A stretch of DNA of 64,000 nucleotides, from contig OZ252214.1 of the NCBI GenBank assembly GCA_965248935.1, positions 1,116,001-1,180,000 of the forward strand, written 5' to 3'. The notes under the pieces were generated by a model. That model ran no database searches, was not told the DNA's origin, and saw only the letters and a list, made by a program, of their open reading frames with translations. This DNA comes from G032773895 sp965248935 (lineage in GTDB: Bacteria; Pseudomonadota; Gammaproteobacteria; Pseudomonadales; Cellvibrionaceae). Made by a program: the position numbers and the translations under genes. Shown in pieces: positions 51,722 to 60,625 of this stretch. The first letter of the stretch is position 1; each line of letters starts with the position of its first letter.

Positions 51722-52372
51722 TTAGAGATACATCAGGATCAGGAAGATTGCTGCTGCAAGCGCCAAAGACATATGGATAACGCCTCGCACACTTGCAATA
51801 GGGCCGGGTTTACCAAAAATCGCATTGGCTTCAATGAGCAATACCAAGCCAACGGCTATCCAAAAACCCAACCCTAACCCATCACCACTGATTTTATGAG
51901 CATCCGAATAACCCATAAGATGTGGAGACGCTAACATACAAAAAGCCATGGGGCCGGAGAGCAACGTATTCGTTCTTGAAGCCAAAGCCGCTTTTGGTGC
52001 CGCAGAGGCAGCATCCCCCTCCTTCATGCCCAGAATAATTTGTTGCTTGGGCCAAATAATCAACCAAACGTTTAGGAACATGATAGTCCCCATCAATGCA
52101 CCAACAAGAATGTAATCATTTGTGAAGCTCAAATGATGAATGCCGCCTAGGAGAACAATACCCGTGACAAAGGTAAACATCGCCCCCCAACGGAACCACC
52201 ATAGTGCGCGAGGTGCTAGCTTAGCCTTCGCATCAGATATGGCCTCTGGCGTACCTTCTTTGAAATACTCAGCTTGTACAAAGTTAAAATAATACAGTAT
52301 TCCTATCCAGGTTATACCGAATAGTAAGTGTGCCCAACGAAATAAAAAGTTAATAATTTGCATTGCTTCCAT
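51722..52372 (-). CDS. PuuD-like membrane protein (urate hydroxylase family, membrane part only)
   Basis: A 216-residue protein with six or seven membrane helices. FLFRWAHLLFGITWIGILYY at the start and LAPRALWWFRWGAMFTFVTG with conserved His and Trp are typical of the DUF989/PuuD membrane domain. PuuD itself continues with a cytochrome c domain that is missing here, so electron acceptor and activity are uncertain. No purine-catabolic genes are adjacent. Confidence 0.78.
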   Translation of the reverse strand: MEAMQIINFLFRWAHLLFGITWIGILYYFNFVQAEYFKEGTPEAISDAKAKLAPRALWWFRWGAMFTFVTGIVLLGGIHHLSFTNDYILVGALMGTIMFLNVWLIIWPKQQIILGMKEGDAASAAPKAALASRTNTLLSGPMAFCMLASPHLMGYSDAHKISGDGLGLGFWIAVGLVLLIEANAIFGKPGPIASVRGVIHMSLALAAAIFLILMYL

Positions 52373-52708
52373 GATAATCTCCCCGCAGTTGATTCATGGT
52401 GGTAAAACCTTAGTGGTAAAACCTCAGGTGTGTGTATTCAGCCTCACGAATAAAAAGCTGCCACCCATGGGTTTCTTTTGTTAGTTGCTGGATAAAATCC
52501 GACCCCAACGACCAAAACTAGGTGCTCTGGCGTATGGCTTTATACCAGTGATTTAGGAGGATTTCAAAAAAGACACAATTAACCGCCTGTAAGTCTCAAA
52601 GAAACACCCATTAACCCTTATTTCCGTATGGAAATAGGCCGCAGAAATACGGCCTGGAAAGGCTATCTTTTGTATATTCCCCTCTTGTACATTTCCCTAT
52701 TGTACAAG
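52373..52708. other. Intergenic region with short repeats after the TRAP operon
   Basis: This 336-base gap lies upstream of the PuuD-like gene and after the TRAP large permease. Directly after the permease stop is an inverted repeat CTTGTAC (52684-52690) / GTACAAG (52702-52708), part of an imperfect 15-base tandem repeat (TTGTATATTCCCCTC, TTGTACATTTCCCTA). No gene or clear regulator site was seen in the rest. Confidence 0.5.
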
Positions 52709-53983
52709 CTAGAGCAATGCAAGCGATAAAGAAGGGACATAGGTAATGGCTATCAGCACCAATAACAAGACAAGCATAAACGGCAAGGTCGCCACATACA
52801 GTTCATGAATAGAACGCTTAAAACGGTAGCTCGCAATAAATAGATTCATTCCAACAGGGGGGGTAAAGTAACCGATTTGCATATTCGCCACAAAGATAAT
52901 ACCTAGGTGTACGGGGTTAATCCCATAGCTTAAGGCCACTGGCAAAATTAATGGCACCATAATAACCAAAGCGGCAAATATATCGAGCAGAGCGCCTAAA
53001 GCCAGCAAGATAATATTAAGCAAAATTAAAAATGCGTATTTATTTTCGATATGGCGTTGAATAAAGCTAAATAGTGTTTCTGGCACTTCCGCATCCACTA
53101 AAAAGTTAGTGAAAGCCATCGCCACGCCTAAAATCAAAATAATGCCGCCGACCATTACCATGGTATCTTTCATTACTTTAGGCAGTTTACTAAAAGAGAT
53201 TTCTTTATAAATAAATACTTCAATAATTAATACATACAAAGCCGTTACGGCGGCAGCGTCCGAAATCACTAATATGCCGCTAAATACACCACCCAAAATC
53301 ACCACAGGGATAGCCAGTTCCCATTTCGCTTCATTTAATGCAGAAAGGAATTTTTTTCGGTCAAATTTAATCAGTGGAATTTTTACATCGCGGTTTGCCC
53401 ATAAGCCATAACCATAAAGGGCAAAAATCATCAGCATTGCAGGAATTAAACCCGCAATAAATAAATCGGTAATTGAGACATCCGCAATATCCATTTGCTG
53501 AGCAATAATGCCGTACAAGATCAGCGGAATCGCAGGAGGCAACAATAACCCCAAGCTTCCCGATGTGGTAATCAAACCTATACTGAATTTATCTTTATAA
53601 CCAGATTTGAGAAGTGACGGGTGCAGTAACGCCCCTAGCGCAACAATAGTCACACCCGACCCACCTGTCAGCATGGTAAAAAACGCACAGGTGAGCAAGG
53701 CAATAATAATCATGCCCCCCGGCATCCAACCAAGAGCGGCCTGAGACAACTTAACCAACCTGTCGGCGGTATTGCTTTCGCTTAACAAAAACCCGGCCAA
53801 GGCAAACATGGGTAGTGCCATCAGCACTTGAGATTCCGTAATACGGTAGAGTTCGATGGGCAATACCATCAAATCAATTTCAGCAAAGGTAAAACCCGCT
53901 GCAGCGCCACTCAGAATAATGACAAAAATAGGTACGCCAACCAACGCGGCCAAAATAAGAAAAAATGAAATAAAGGCACCCAT
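52709..53983 (-). CDS. dctM: TRAP transporter large permease (DctM type)
   Basis: A 424-residue integral membrane protein with about twelve helices and the TRAP signature LLTCAFFTMLTGGSGVTIVA and LHPSLLKSGYKDKFSIGLIT near residues 100-140, followed by SGSLGLLLPPAIPLILYG. It forms the transport channel of a sodium-driven tripartite transporter. It overlaps the small permease gene by one base. Confidence 0.95.
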   Translation of the reverse strand: MGAFISFFLILAALVGVPIFVIILSGAAAGFTFAEIDLMVLPIELYRITESQVLMALPMFALAGFLLSESNTADRLVKLSQAALGWMPGGMIIIALLTCAFFTMLTGGSGVTIVALGALLHPSLLKSGYKDKFSIGLITTSGSLGLLLPPAIPLILYGIIAQQMDIADVSITDLFIAGLIPAMLMIFALYGYGLWANRDVKIPLIKFDRKKFLSALNEAKWELAIPVVILGGVFSGILVISDAAAVTALYVLIIEVFIYKEISFSKLPKVMKDTMVMVGGIILILGVAMAFTNFLVDAEVPETLFSFIQRHIENKYAFLILLNIILLALGALLDIFAALVIMVPLILPVALSYGINPVHLGIIFVANMQIGYFTPPVGMNLFIASYRFKRSIHELYVATLPFMLVLLLVLIAITYVPSLSLALL

Positions 53984-54477
53984 TATTCCCCCTCCTCAAC
54001 TTTCTTATTTAAGAGTGTATCGACCAATAGCACAATAAATCGAAAACTCATAACAACAAAGGCCACAGGTAATATCATTTGAAATGGCCAGGAAGGAATT
54101 TCACCGTATACCACACTCTGATATGTTTTTTCTTCTATAACAAAACGCCAGCTATGGTAAGCCATTAACCCACATATAGCAGAGGCAAAAAAGGATACAC
54201 AGACCGTTACAACTTTTTTCCACTTCTCGGCCAAGTAATGGGAAGCTACATCAATACAAATATGTTCCGATTGACGTGTAGCAATCATGGCGCCTAATAA
54301 GCCAATCCATAAAACGGAAATGCGAACCATAGGATCGACCCATGGCAAACTGGTTTCGAAGGCATTGCGCAAGATAATTTGCAGTACTGATAGTATAACG
54401 GCAGCAATAGGGATAAGAACTAACAATGACAGTTCTAGCCAATAAAATGACTGACTAAGTTTTCTAAACACATTCAT
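53983..54477 (-). CDS. dctQ: TRAP transporter small permease (DctQ type)
   Basis: A 164-residue protein with four membrane helices. The pattern LPWVDPMVRISVLWIGLLGAM with IATRQSEHICID is the conserved core of DctQ subunits. It lies between the large permease (one-base overlap) and the binding-protein gene (52-base gap). Confidence 0.93.
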   Translation of the reverse strand: MNVFRKLSQSFYWLELSLLVLIPIAAVILSVLQIILRNAFETSLPWVDPMVRISVLWIGLLGAMIATRQSEHICIDVASHYLAEKWKKVVTVCVSFFASAICGLMAYHSWRFVIEEKTYQSVVYGEIPSWPFQMILPVAFVVMSFRFIVLLVDTLLNKKVEEGE

Positions 54478-54529
54478 TAGTTATTACCCCATACAATATT
54501 TTGTTTCTTAGATTCAACAATGAGGCGCG

Positions 54530-55531
54530 TTATTGAGTTAATGAAGCGTTAAGAGCGTCGTAGATTTCTTGGGAAAACTCGCCTTTCTCTATAAGCGTTT
54601 TAGTTGCAATTTCAGAAGTTACTGCAATAGATTTAACCTCTTCATCCGAAAGCTTCAGCATTTCTAGACCTTGAGACTTAAGTGCAGTAAATGCATTTAA
54701 GTTATCCGCTCGGCTTTGCGTATTAATGCTCTCACTAGCTTTACGCAATTCTTCTTGAACAACCTTAAGGTCTTCAGGCTTCATTTTATCTAGATGTTTC
54801 TTAGACATAGCTAACGCAGAATAGGTGTACATAAATGGCATATCGGTCACATACTTAACTTTTGTATACCATTGAAGCGTTAAGGCCGCGACAGGTGGCG
54901 CAATGATAGTATCAATGGCACCCGTTTGAAGCGCCGTCAATACATCACCAATATTTAAGTAAATTGCTGGCACACCATAAGCATTAGAAATTTTTTCGGA
55001 GATTCGATCATTCGCTGGCAACCAAAGTTTCGATGATTTTAAATCATCAATGGAAAGAATTTTTTTGCTTGACATAGCGTAGGCAAAGCCGCTTTCAATA
55101 AGGCCAAAGGTATACCAACCGTTATCGACAAAGCCTTTTTCGATTTTTGCGTCCATGACGGGGCGAATTTTATCAACATCGTCAAAGCTCTTAAATTTCA
55201 TAGGCGCATTATAGATTTGGCTATCTTTATAAAACGGTGCCATTGCTCCACCATTTGCGAGAAAACCGTGAAGTTGGCCAATGCGAATTTTACTGAGTAC
55301 CGCGTTGTCGCTACCCATTACACCACCTGGGTAGATTTTTAATTTTACCCGTCCTTCGGTTTTCTCAAAAATAGTCTTACCCGCTTTTTTAAGCTCAACA
55401 ACCGCAAAGGTGCCATCAGGGAGTGGTGTAGAAATTTTATAGGTTTTCGCCTGAACACTTAGCCCCACTAAAGCGACGATAGCAAAAACCATTACGGGTA
55501 ATGTTTTTTTAATGTATTTTAAAACAGTCAT
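54530..55531 (-). CDS. dctP: TRAP transporter periplasmic solute-binding protein (DctP type)
   Basis: A 333-residue exported protein with a signal peptide ending near VQA (about residue 28). The DctP pattern is seen in AKTYKISTPLPDGTF, KLKIYPGGVMGSDNAVLSKI and LSIDDLKSSKLWLPAND. In this family a conserved Arg binds the carboxylate of the ligand; the ligand itself cannot be read from sequence. First permease-linked gene after tatT in the operon. Confidence 0.93.
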   Translation of the reverse strand: MTVLKYIKKTLPVMVFAIVALVGLSVQAKTYKISTPLPDGTFAVVELKKAGKTIFEKTEGRVKLKIYPGGVMGSDNAVLSKIRIGQLHGFLANGGAMAPFYKDSQIYNAPMKFKSFDDVDKIRPVMDAKIEKGFVDNGWYTFGLIESGFAYAMSSKKILSIDDLKSSKLWLPANDRISEKISNAYGVPAIYLNIGDVLTALQTGAIDTIIAPPVAALTLQWYTKVKYVTDMPFMYTYSALAMSKKHLDKMKPEDLKVVQEELRKASESINTQSRADNLNAFTALKSQGLEMLKLSDEEVKSIAVTSEIATKTLIEKGEFSQEIYDALNASLTQ

Positions 55532-55569
55532 AGAGCGTCCTATTCGACTTACTAATATTGAAAAAATTA

Positions 55570-56427
55570 TTACTCAAAATATTCTTGTGATTCAGCCAAC
55601 AACGTTTTAGCAAGAGACTGAGCATAAACATTTTGCAGTGTAAGAAGGTCTTCATGAGGGTCCGCTTGAAGCACTTCGTTTAATAGCCGATCATGAATTT
55701 CTTGGTCAAAGACCAAGCGTGCATATTGCTGTGCGTAGAAGACTTTAACAATCAGGTTACGGCCATTTGATACTTCTATAGCACGCTCAAAGTGTTGCTT
55801 GGCCACCTCCGGCTTACCACCTAAACTTTGAGGCAATAAACTATTTAATACTCCAAGGTATAGCCAAGGCATACCCAATTCATATTCAGGGTTCAGATCA
55901 ACAATATGCTGCATTAACGCCTGTACCCGAGCCAGCTCAGCAATAGCATTCCAGTCACTACTATTCATTTGAATACTACTGGCCCAAGCTGAACCTAAGC
56001 TGTATAGAGGAGCGAGGTCTTTCTTTTTCTTCATTTTTTGCAATAGCAGTGTATATTCGTCAAAAGGCATTGTACGAATATCACAGGCTTTTTTATTGTG
56101 AGAGCAGGTTGCTTTTAATGCGAGATTTAAGGATTTATCAGTAAGACGCTTTTTACGTTCAGGCTCCTCAACAAACACCCCGGCATAAGCGCCATTGAGA
56201 GCCGAAGCGGTGATAAGGATAGATTCATTATCCGGGTAGTTTTCTAATATGCCATCAACTAACAAGAGGTAAGAGGGAAGGCCATCACGAACGGTGGCCA
56301 AATCGTCGTTGTTTAAGATACCCTTGCTCACAGAGTCAGGTAGTGTCATTACTGAGCATCCGCAGGTAACAAACAAAGCTAAAGCAACCGCTAGAAAACG
56401 AAAATAGTGCATATTAAGTCTACTCAA
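55570..56427 (-). CDS. TRAP-associated TatT-family lipoprotein
   Basis: A 285-residue protein with a lipoprotein signal (LFVTCGCSVM, probable lipidated Cys near residue 24). The body is helical, with TPR-like repeats as expected for the T component (TatT) that associates with some TRAP binding proteins; LNPEYELGMPWLYLGVLNSL and GGKPEVAKQHFERAIEVS are family-like. It is the first gene of the tatT-dctP-dctQ-dctM operon. Confidence 0.88.
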   Translation of the reverse strand: MSRLNMHYFRFLAVALALFVTCGCSVMTLPDSVSKGILNNDDLATVRDGLPSYLLLVDGILENYPDNESILITASALNGAYAGVFVEEPERKKRLTDKSLNLALKATCSHNKKACDIRTMPFDEYTLLLQKMKKKKDLAPLYSLGSAWASSIQMNSSDWNAIAELARVQALMQHIVDLNPEYELGMPWLYLGVLNSLLPQSLGGKPEVAKQHFERAIEVSNGRNLIVKVFYAQQYARLVFDQEIHDRLLNEVLQADPHEDLLTLQNVYAQSLAKTLLAESQEYFE

Positions 56428-56586
56428 ATTCCATTATAAAAGGCCATTTATCCATATTTATTGAGTCTTATTAGTAGACCGGGGGAGTAGGAATGAAAAC
56501 AGCCAACTTTCGACGCCGAGTGCGCCCCAAAATCGGCTGTAACTCTACTTAAATTACCTTAGTATTACAATAGGACAGTGTCCCGC

Positions 56587-57168
56587 TTATGCAATACACT
56601 TGTTAACAAAATCCCAATTTACAAGATTCCAAAATGCTGCTAAGTATTTCGGACGAGCATTACGGTAATCCACATAATAGGCATGTTCCCACAGGTCAAC
56701 GGTTAGAATAGGTATTACCCCCTCTTCAGTAAGCGGCGTTGCAGCATTAGAGGTATTTTCAATGGCAATTGAACCGTCGGTTTTTTTCACCAACCATGTC
56801 CAGCTTGAAGCAAAGTTGTTCACAGCAGAATTATTAAACTCTTCCTGAAACTTATCGAAGGAACCAAATGCAGCGTTAATCGCATCGGCAGCAGCCCCTG
56901 TTGGCTCACCACCACCCGTTGGGCTTAAGCAGCTCCAGTAGAAGGAATGATTCCAGATTTGCGCAGCATTATTAAATATACCGCCAGCAGAAGATTTAAC
57001 AATTTCTTCTAAGGTTTTGTTTTCAAATTCAGTACCAGGGATAAGAGCATTGAGCTTATCAACGTAGGTTTGATGGTGTTTACCATAATGAAAATCCAGA
57101 GTTTCTGCTGAAATATGTGGCACAAGGGCGTCACGAGCATAAGGTAATGTAGGAAGTTCAATAGCCAT
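56587..57168 (-). CDS. sodB: Iron superoxide dismutase
   Basis: A 193-residue cytoplasmic enzyme. Metal ligands are His in DFHYGKHHQTYV, His in AAQIWNHSFYWSCLSP, and Asp/His in LTVDLWEHAYYVDYRN. The pattern fits the iron-type enzyme. Single gene; its upstream region ends at a bidirectional terminator at 57261-57290. Confidence 0.96.
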   Translation of the reverse strand: MAIELPTLPYARDALVPHISAETLDFHYGKHHQTYVDKLNALIPGTEFENKTLEEIVKSSAGGIFNNAAQIWNHSFYWSCLSPTGGGEPTGAAADAINAAFGSFDKFQEEFNNSAVNNFASSWTWLVKKTDGSIAIENTSNAATPLTEEGVIPILTVDLWEHAYYVDYRNARPKYLAAFWNLVNWDFVNKCIA

Positions 57169-57260
57169 AATGGAAAGGTCCTAATTCTATGGTGGATTGA
57201 GTTGAAGCTCAGCTAAAAAATTTGAGCAAACTTATTTTAATAAATAATTTTATATAATAA

Positions 57261-57290
57261 AAAAGGCCCGTAAATTATGGGCCTTTTTTT
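57261..57290. terminator. Bidirectional Rho-independent terminator
   Basis: AAAAGGCCC (57261-57269) pairs with GGGCCTTTT (57279-57287) around a 9-base loop, with T-runs in both directions. On the minus strand it lies 28 bases after the stop of the small frame at 57318, the only candidate gene it could terminate. Confidence 0.9.
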
Positions 57291-57317
57291 ATGGCAATAT
57301 TTAAAGCGTTGCTTATA

Positions 57318-57476
57318 TCAGGCATTCCTGGGGCATTTTGTCTCTGGCATAGTATATCGGACACTGATATTACCCCAAGGCTTTTCACCCAAAGCCTCTC
57401 GATGGCTAACGCAATAAATACCGGCAGTATCGCCTATTAATTTTTCCACAGCTAAAATAAATATTCGTATACTCAA
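57318..57476 (-). CDS. Possible small protein or gene remnant before a terminator
   Basis: A 52-codon minus-strand frame with a TTG start; it reads IRIFILAVEKLIGDTAGIYC and ALGEKPWGNISVRYTMPETK and ends before the terminator at 57261-57290. No ribosome site is evident and I recognise no family. The last bases resemble the 3' end of groEL in another frame, so it may be a remnant. Confidence 0.25.
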   Translation of the reverse strand: MSIRIFILAVEKLIGDTAGIYCVSHREALGEKPWGNISVRYTMPETKCPRNA

Positions 57477-57800
57477 ATATTAACTTAGAATGAATTTCTT
57501 CCTTCGATTTTTAGCTATTGATCTCCACAAGAAAATGTAAGAAAAGACAGATATTGTGTCGAGAAGAGTTCCGGTTTCAAACCACTTCTACTTCGTACTA
57601 AGAAGTTACTCTTCCTGATTTTTTAAAGTTAACTACTTTGAAGAGACTAAGCACTCATCCCTGCTTATCTCTTTTTTAACCTTGAATTTCCTTTCAATAA
57701 ATCACCTTCACCGCTAGGTTCAAGTCTATTTCCAATAAAGCCAAAATTTTTATCAAATATAAAAAGCATAATAACGTCATATAGACTTTTAATAAAATTA

Positions 57801-57837
57801 AATGTCCGTCCGTAAAAATATCTACCGAACGGACATT
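57801..57837 (-). terminator. Hairpin after groEL
   Basis: AATGTCCGT (57801-57809) pairs with ACGGACATT (57829-57837), a 9-bp stem 26 bases after the groEL stop. The minus-strand sequence beyond it is T-rich (TAATTTTATT). Confidence 0.7.
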
Positions 57838-57863
57838 CAACTCAGTAAGACGTTACACGTTAC

Positions 57864-59501
57864 TTACATCATGCCGCCCATACCGCCCATGCCACCCATA
57901 TCAGGCATTCCTGGAGCCGCTTTATCTTCTGGTTTATCAGCAACCATCACTTCAGTTGTAATCATTAAACCAGCGATAGAACCTGCTGCTTGCAACGCTG
58001 TACGAGTTACTTTAGCGGGATCGAGAATACCCATTTCAATCATGTCGCCATATTCACCTGTGCCAGCGTTATAACCGTAATTACCTGTCTCCAAGCTGAT
58101 GCTTTGAAGAACAACAGAAGCTTCGTCACCCGCATTGGTAACGATTTGGCGAAGAGGCATTTGCATCGCACGAATAGCGGCTTTAATACCATGAGTTTGG
58201 TCTTCGTTATCACCTTCAAGGTCAGCAATCGCTATGCCAGCACGAACAAGCGCAACACCACCACCAGGAACCACACCTTCTTCAACCGCAGCACGAGTAG
58301 CGTGAAGTGCATCTTCAACACGTGCTTTTTTCTCTTTCATTTCCACTTCAGTCGCTGCTCCCACTTTAATAACGGCAACACCACCAGCAAGCTTAGCAAC
58401 ACGCTCTTGAAGTTTTTCACGATCATAGTCAGAAGAGGTTTCTTCGATCTGCGCACGAACTTGGTTAACACGTGCTTCGATGTCACCAGCTTGACCAGCA
58501 CCATCAACGATCACACTGTTCTCTTTAGACATAGTAAAGCGCTTGGCTTGACCTAAGTGTTCAAGTGTTGCGCTCTCAAGGTCCAAACCAATTTCTTCAG
58601 AGATCACTGTTCCACCCGTTAGAGTAGCGATGTCTTGCAGCATTGCTTTACGACGGTCACCAAAACCAGGGGCCTTACAGGCAGCAACCTTAACGATACC
58701 GCGCATGTTATTGACCACTAGCGTAGCCAGGGCTTCACCTTCAACGTCTTCTGCAACAATAACAAGAGGCTTGCCGGCTTTAGCCACGGTTTCTAGCACA
58801 GGAAGCAGTTCACGAATGTTTGAGATTTTTTTATCAACCAATAGAATGAATGGGCTTTCGTGTTCCACACTCATATTGTCTTGGTTAGTGATAAAGTAAG
58901 GGGAAAGGTATCCACGATCAAATTGCATACCTTCAACTACGTCTAGTTCGTTTTCCAGACCACTACCTTCTTCAACGGTAATTACACCCTCTTTGCCCAC
59001 TTTTCCCATTGCGTTAGCAATAATGTCACCGATAGAGATATCAGTGTTAGCAGAAATAGTACCCACTTGAGCAATCGCTTTGCTGTCTTCACAGAGGGAC
59101 GAAAGACCTTTTACATACTCAACAGCCGCTACAACGGCTTTGTCAATGCCACGCTTAAGATCCATTGGGTTCATACCAGCGGCAACGGATTTCAAACCTT
59201 CATTAACGATAGCTTGAGCAAGAACAGTGGCAGTCGTTGTACCATCACCTGCATCATCAGAGGCTTTAGACGCAACCTCTTTTAGCATCTGCGCACCCAT
59301 ATTTTCGAACTTGTCTTCAAACTCGATTTCTTTCGCAACAGATACACCATCTTTTGTCACTGTTGGCGCACCGAACGACTTATCGAGTACAACGTTACGA
59401 CCTTTAGGGCCCAAAGTGATTTTTACTGCATCAGCAAGAGTGTTTACGCCTGCTAACATTTTTTGGCGAGCGTCATCACCGAATAGAACGTCTTTAGCCA
59501 T
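57864..59501 (-). CDS. groEL: Chaperonin GroEL (60 kDa)
   Basis: A 545-residue subunit of the double-ring ATP-dependent folding chamber. It starts MAKDVLFGDDARQKML, has the nucleotide-binding LGPKGRNVVLDKSFG and DGTTTATVLAQAI, and ends with the Gly-Met tail (MGGMGGMGGMM). The ATG at 59501 is used; the longer open frame to 59516 is not conserved. Co-transcribed with groES, 71 bases upstream. Confidence 0.98.
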   Translation of the reverse strand: MAKDVLFGDDARQKMLAGVNTLADAVKITLGPKGRNVVLDKSFGAPTVTKDGVSVAKEIEFEDKFENMGAQMLKEVASKASDDAGDGTTTATVLAQAIVNEGLKSVAAGMNPMDLKRGIDKAVVAAVEYVKGLSSLCEDSKAIAQVGTISANTDISIGDIIANAMGKVGKEGVITVEEGSGLENELDVVEGMQFDRGYLSPYFITNQDNMSVEHESPFILLVDKKISNIRELLPVLETVAKAGKPLVIVAEDVEGEALATLVVNNMRGIVKVAACKAPGFGDRRKAMLQDIATLTGGTVISEEIGLDLESATLEHLGQAKRFTMSKENSVIVDGAGQAGDIEARVNQVRAQIEETSSDYDREKLQERVAKLAGGVAVIKVGAATEVEMKEKKARVEDALHATRAAVEEGVVPGGGVALVRAGIAIADLEGDNEDQTHGIKAAIRAMQMPLRQIVTNAGDEASVVLQSISLETGNYGYNAGTGEYGDMIEMGILDPAKVTRTALQAAGSIAGLMITTEVMVADKPEDKAAPGMPDMGGMGGMGGMM

Positions 59502-59572
59502 TTTCAAATCCTTCAATCTTAAATAAATTCAGTATTTTCAATTAGTTTGCTTAAACAGGTTCCCTTATGGGC

Positions 59573-59863
59573 CTATTCAACAACTGCTTTAATATCGCTT
59601 TCGCTAAGAATAACTAACTCTTCACCATCAACTTCAATAGTGTCACTTCCAGCGTATTTACCAAATACAACAATGTCGCCTTCTCTAACGTCTACAGGGC
59701 AAGTTTCACCATTGTCTAGTACGCGGCCATTGCCCACAGCAATAACAACACCTTGATTTGGCTTTTCTTTAGCTGACCCAGGTAGAACAATGCCTCCAGC
59801 GGTTTTTTCTTCCTCCTCCTTGCGGCGAACTACAACACGATCATGTAAAGGGCGAATTTTCAT
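59573..59863 (-). CDS. groES: Co-chaperonin GroES
   Basis: A 96-residue lid protein of GroEL. It starts MKIRPLHDRVVVRRKEEEEK and has the mobile loop KTAGGIVLPGSAKEKPNQG. ATG 59863 is preceded by GGAG at a good distance. A heat-shock-type promoter lies about 120 bases upstream. Confidence 0.98.
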   Translation of the reverse strand: MKIRPLHDRVVVRRKEEEEKTAGGIVLPGSAKEKPNQGVVIAVGNGRVLDNGETCPVDVREGDIVVFGKYAGSDTIEVDGEELVILSESDIKAVVE

Positions 59864-59984
59864 CGACAATATCTCCAATTAACGTATCAACACTCTAATT
59901 TGCCCACATATTGAGCAGATTGGTAAGAATTGGTTGAAGCAGAAGCATAACTCCACAACAACCTATAAATGCTTTGCGAACCAA

Positions 59985-60014
59985 GAATGGGGGCAGGTTG
60001 TGGGATTTCAATAG
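59985..60014 (-). promoter_or_regulatory. RpoH (sigma-32) promoter of groESL
   Basis: On the minus strand CTATTGAAA (plus 60006-60014) is followed after 13 bases by CCCCATTC (plus 59985-59992). This matches the sigma-32 consensus CTTGAAA - N11-16 - CCCCATnT closely and lies 122 bases before the groES start. Confidence 0.85.
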
Positions 60015-60081
60015 CTTAGAATGACAAAAACACAAAAAACTGATCTTTTTATTACAGTTGACGTCAAAGCAAGATTTAAAC

Positions 60082-60594
60082 TTAGTCATCCCGGCTACAT
60101 TCACCATCAATAACGTTTGATTCTGTTTCTTTTTCCGATTGGAAAACTTTTGTGTGGCCAGATGTGTGACCCGAAGAGTTGGTATCCGAATGGTAAGACG
60201 AATGGTAAGACGTCTGCGTATGAAATGACTGAAACTGCCCTGGCATCTTCACATGCTTCACACCCCAAACAATAATCACTTTTCTCAAGCCAGGAATTAA
60301 GCAGCTAAACCCGATTGCATCGGTTAAAAAACCAGGTGTCAGTAGAAGCGCCCCCCCAACGGCAAGAAATAAACCTGCAACAAGCTCCTCTATAGGCATA
60401 CTCCCTTGAGCTAATTTAGACTGTGCCTGAGCAAGCGTCATTCGCCCCTGCATTCTCAATAAGACCGCACCAAGCACTGCTGTAAACAGGATTAGGGCTA
60501 TGGTGGGAGCCGTACCAATAACGCCCCCCACACGAATGAGTATCCAAATTTCAATTATGGGTAGCACAACAAATAGTATAAATAACACTCTCAT
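60082..60594 (-). CDS. fxsA: FxsA-family membrane protein
   Basis: A 170-residue inner-membrane protein with about three helices in the first 100 residues. The FxsA pattern is seen in LPIIEIWILIRVGGVIGT, the loop RMQGRMTLAQAQSKLAQGSMP and LLTPGFLTDAIGF. The C-terminal tail is rich in Ser, His and Thr. In E. coli fxsA also lies just upstream of groES; its overproduction blocks exclusion of phage T7 by F. Confidence 0.92.
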   Translation of the reverse strand: MRVLFILFVVLPIIEIWILIRVGGVIGTAPTIALILFTAVLGAVLLRMQGRMTLAQAQSKLAQGSMPIEELVAGLFLAVGGALLLTPGFLTDAIGFSCLIPGLRKVIIVWGVKHVKMPGQFQSFHTQTSYHSSYHSDTNSSGHTSGHTKVFQSEKETESNVIDGECSRDD

Positions 60595-60625
60595 AACTCA
60601 CCTCTGCCCATTACTTCCTCAACGA

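Larger units (their letters stand above)
57169..57863. other. Region between sodB and groEL
   Basis: About 700 bases holding the sodB promoter, a strong hairpin terminator (57261-57290), a possible small gene on the minus strand (57318-57476) and the groEL terminator (57801-57837). A 34-codon minus-strand frame at 57665-57769 is too short to judge. Confidence 0.5.

Noticed and set aside
57665..57769. 34-codon minus-strand frame between sodB and groEL
   Set aside because: Too short, no ribosome site and no recognised similarity.
59895..60110. 71-codon minus-strand frame before groES
   Set aside because: It spans the heat-shock promoter of groESL and overlaps the end of fxsA in another frame.
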